From Sphingobium sp. (lineage in GTDB: Bacteria > Pseudomonadota > Alphaproteobacteria > Sphingomonadales > Sphingomonadaceae), in assembly GCA_030148625.1 (NCBI GenBank), contig JASBTC010000352.1, positions 1 through 6,291 of the forward strand: a stretch of 6,291 nucleotides of DNA, read 5' to 3'. The translations under genes were made by a program, and so were the position numbers. Positions 6,196 to 6,291 of the stretch are shown here, piece after piece (the first letter of the stretch is position 1; every line of letters begins with the position of its first letter). The notes beneath the pieces are model-generated. The model worked only from the letters and a program-made list of their open reading frames with translations. It searched no databases and had not been told where the DNA came from.

Positions 6196-6291
6196 ATGAG
6201 CATGTCAATGAATCGAATCCCCTTCGAATTGCCCGGTCACGAGACTGCGGGACCGAATTCCGGTGCGGAAACGGCGGAGCCGCCGCTGGTG
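6196..6291 (+). CDS. Start of a further gene, probably a Wzc-type polysaccharide co-polymerase/tyrosine autokinase, cut by the edge
   Basis: An open frame of 32 codons runs to the window end without a stop: it begins MSMSMNRIPFELPGHE and continues with a polar, Ala/Glu/Pro-rich stretch. Three in-frame ATGs (6196, 6202, 6208) make the true start uncertain, and none has a clear ribosome binding site. Codon use (G/C-ending codons) looks like its neighbours. No domain can be recognised in so short a piece. The product is a guess from position: in sphingomonad and other Wzx/Wzy-type loci, the gene after a Wza/GumB-like lipoprotein is commonly the chain-length determinant/tyrosine autokinase, whose first residues form a cytoplasmic tail before the first membrane helix, which would suit this polar sequence. 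Confidence 0.55.
   Translation, partial: MSMSMNRIPFELPGHETAGPNSGAETAEPPLV

Noticed and set aside
1..6291. Search for tRNA, rRNA, CRISPR array, insertion sequence or transposase
   Set aside because: No T-arm-like motif with a cloverleaf, no regularly spaced repeats, no terminal inverted repeats around an ORF and no transposase-like protein were seen.

Overview
The window looks like the edge of an exopolysaccharide or capsule locus from an alphaproteobacterium, most probably a sphingomonad (Sphingopyxis/Sphingomonas-like). The basis is high GC by eye with strong G/C preference at third codon positions, and a gene order of long-form CapD-type dehydratase, O-antigen ligase/Wzy-type membrane protein, short Wza/GumB-type export lipoprotein, then the start of another gene where a Wzc-type co-polymerase is expected. 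The taxon is inferred from gene style and layout, not from a search.

Layout: (1) Bases 1-607, minus strand: the N-terminal 202 residues of a non-hydrolysing UDP-N-acetylglucosamine 2-epimerase (wecB), cut by the left edge. (2) Bases 608-863: a 256-bp divergent intergenic region with a wecB ribosome binding site and two perfect palindromes (668-677, 729-740). (3) Bases 864-1631, plus: a PPP-family (lambda/ApaH-like) metallophosphatase. (4) Bases 1632-1886: a 255-bp leader with a 6-bp-stem hairpin and a 7-bp spaced inverted repeat. (5) Bases 1887-3848, plus: a 653-residue membrane-anchored nucleotide-sugar 4,6-dehydratase (CapD/WbpM/PglF family). (6) Bases 3849-3988: a 140-bp gap with a 9-bp spaced inverted repeat and a weak promoter-like hexamer. 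(7) Bases 3989-5446, plus: a polytopic O-antigen ligase/polymerase family protein. (8) Bases 5449-6162, plus: a polysaccharide export lipoprotein two bases downstream, surely co-translated. (9) Bases 6196-6291, plus: the first 32 codons of a further gene, cut by the right edge.

How it fits together: WecB converts UDP-GlcNAc to UDP-ManNAc, and the CapD-type enzyme draws on UDP-GlcNAc (or a close relative) to make a 4-keto-6-deoxy sugar nucleotide. Both therefore supply amino-sugar precursors. The Wzy/WaaL-family protein would polymerise or transfer the lipid-linked glycan in the periplasm, and the Wza/GumB-type lipoprotein, with the gene that follows, would export it. The phosphatase is the least expected member and could be a regulator or an unrelated neighbour. 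No glycosyltransferase, initiating phosphoglycosyl transferase, flippase or sugar aminotransferase lies in the window, so the glycan cannot be deduced. I see no mobile element, CRISPR array, tRNA or rRNA, and no clear evidence of a new system: the genes are recognisable family members, and the open points are mostly regulatory.
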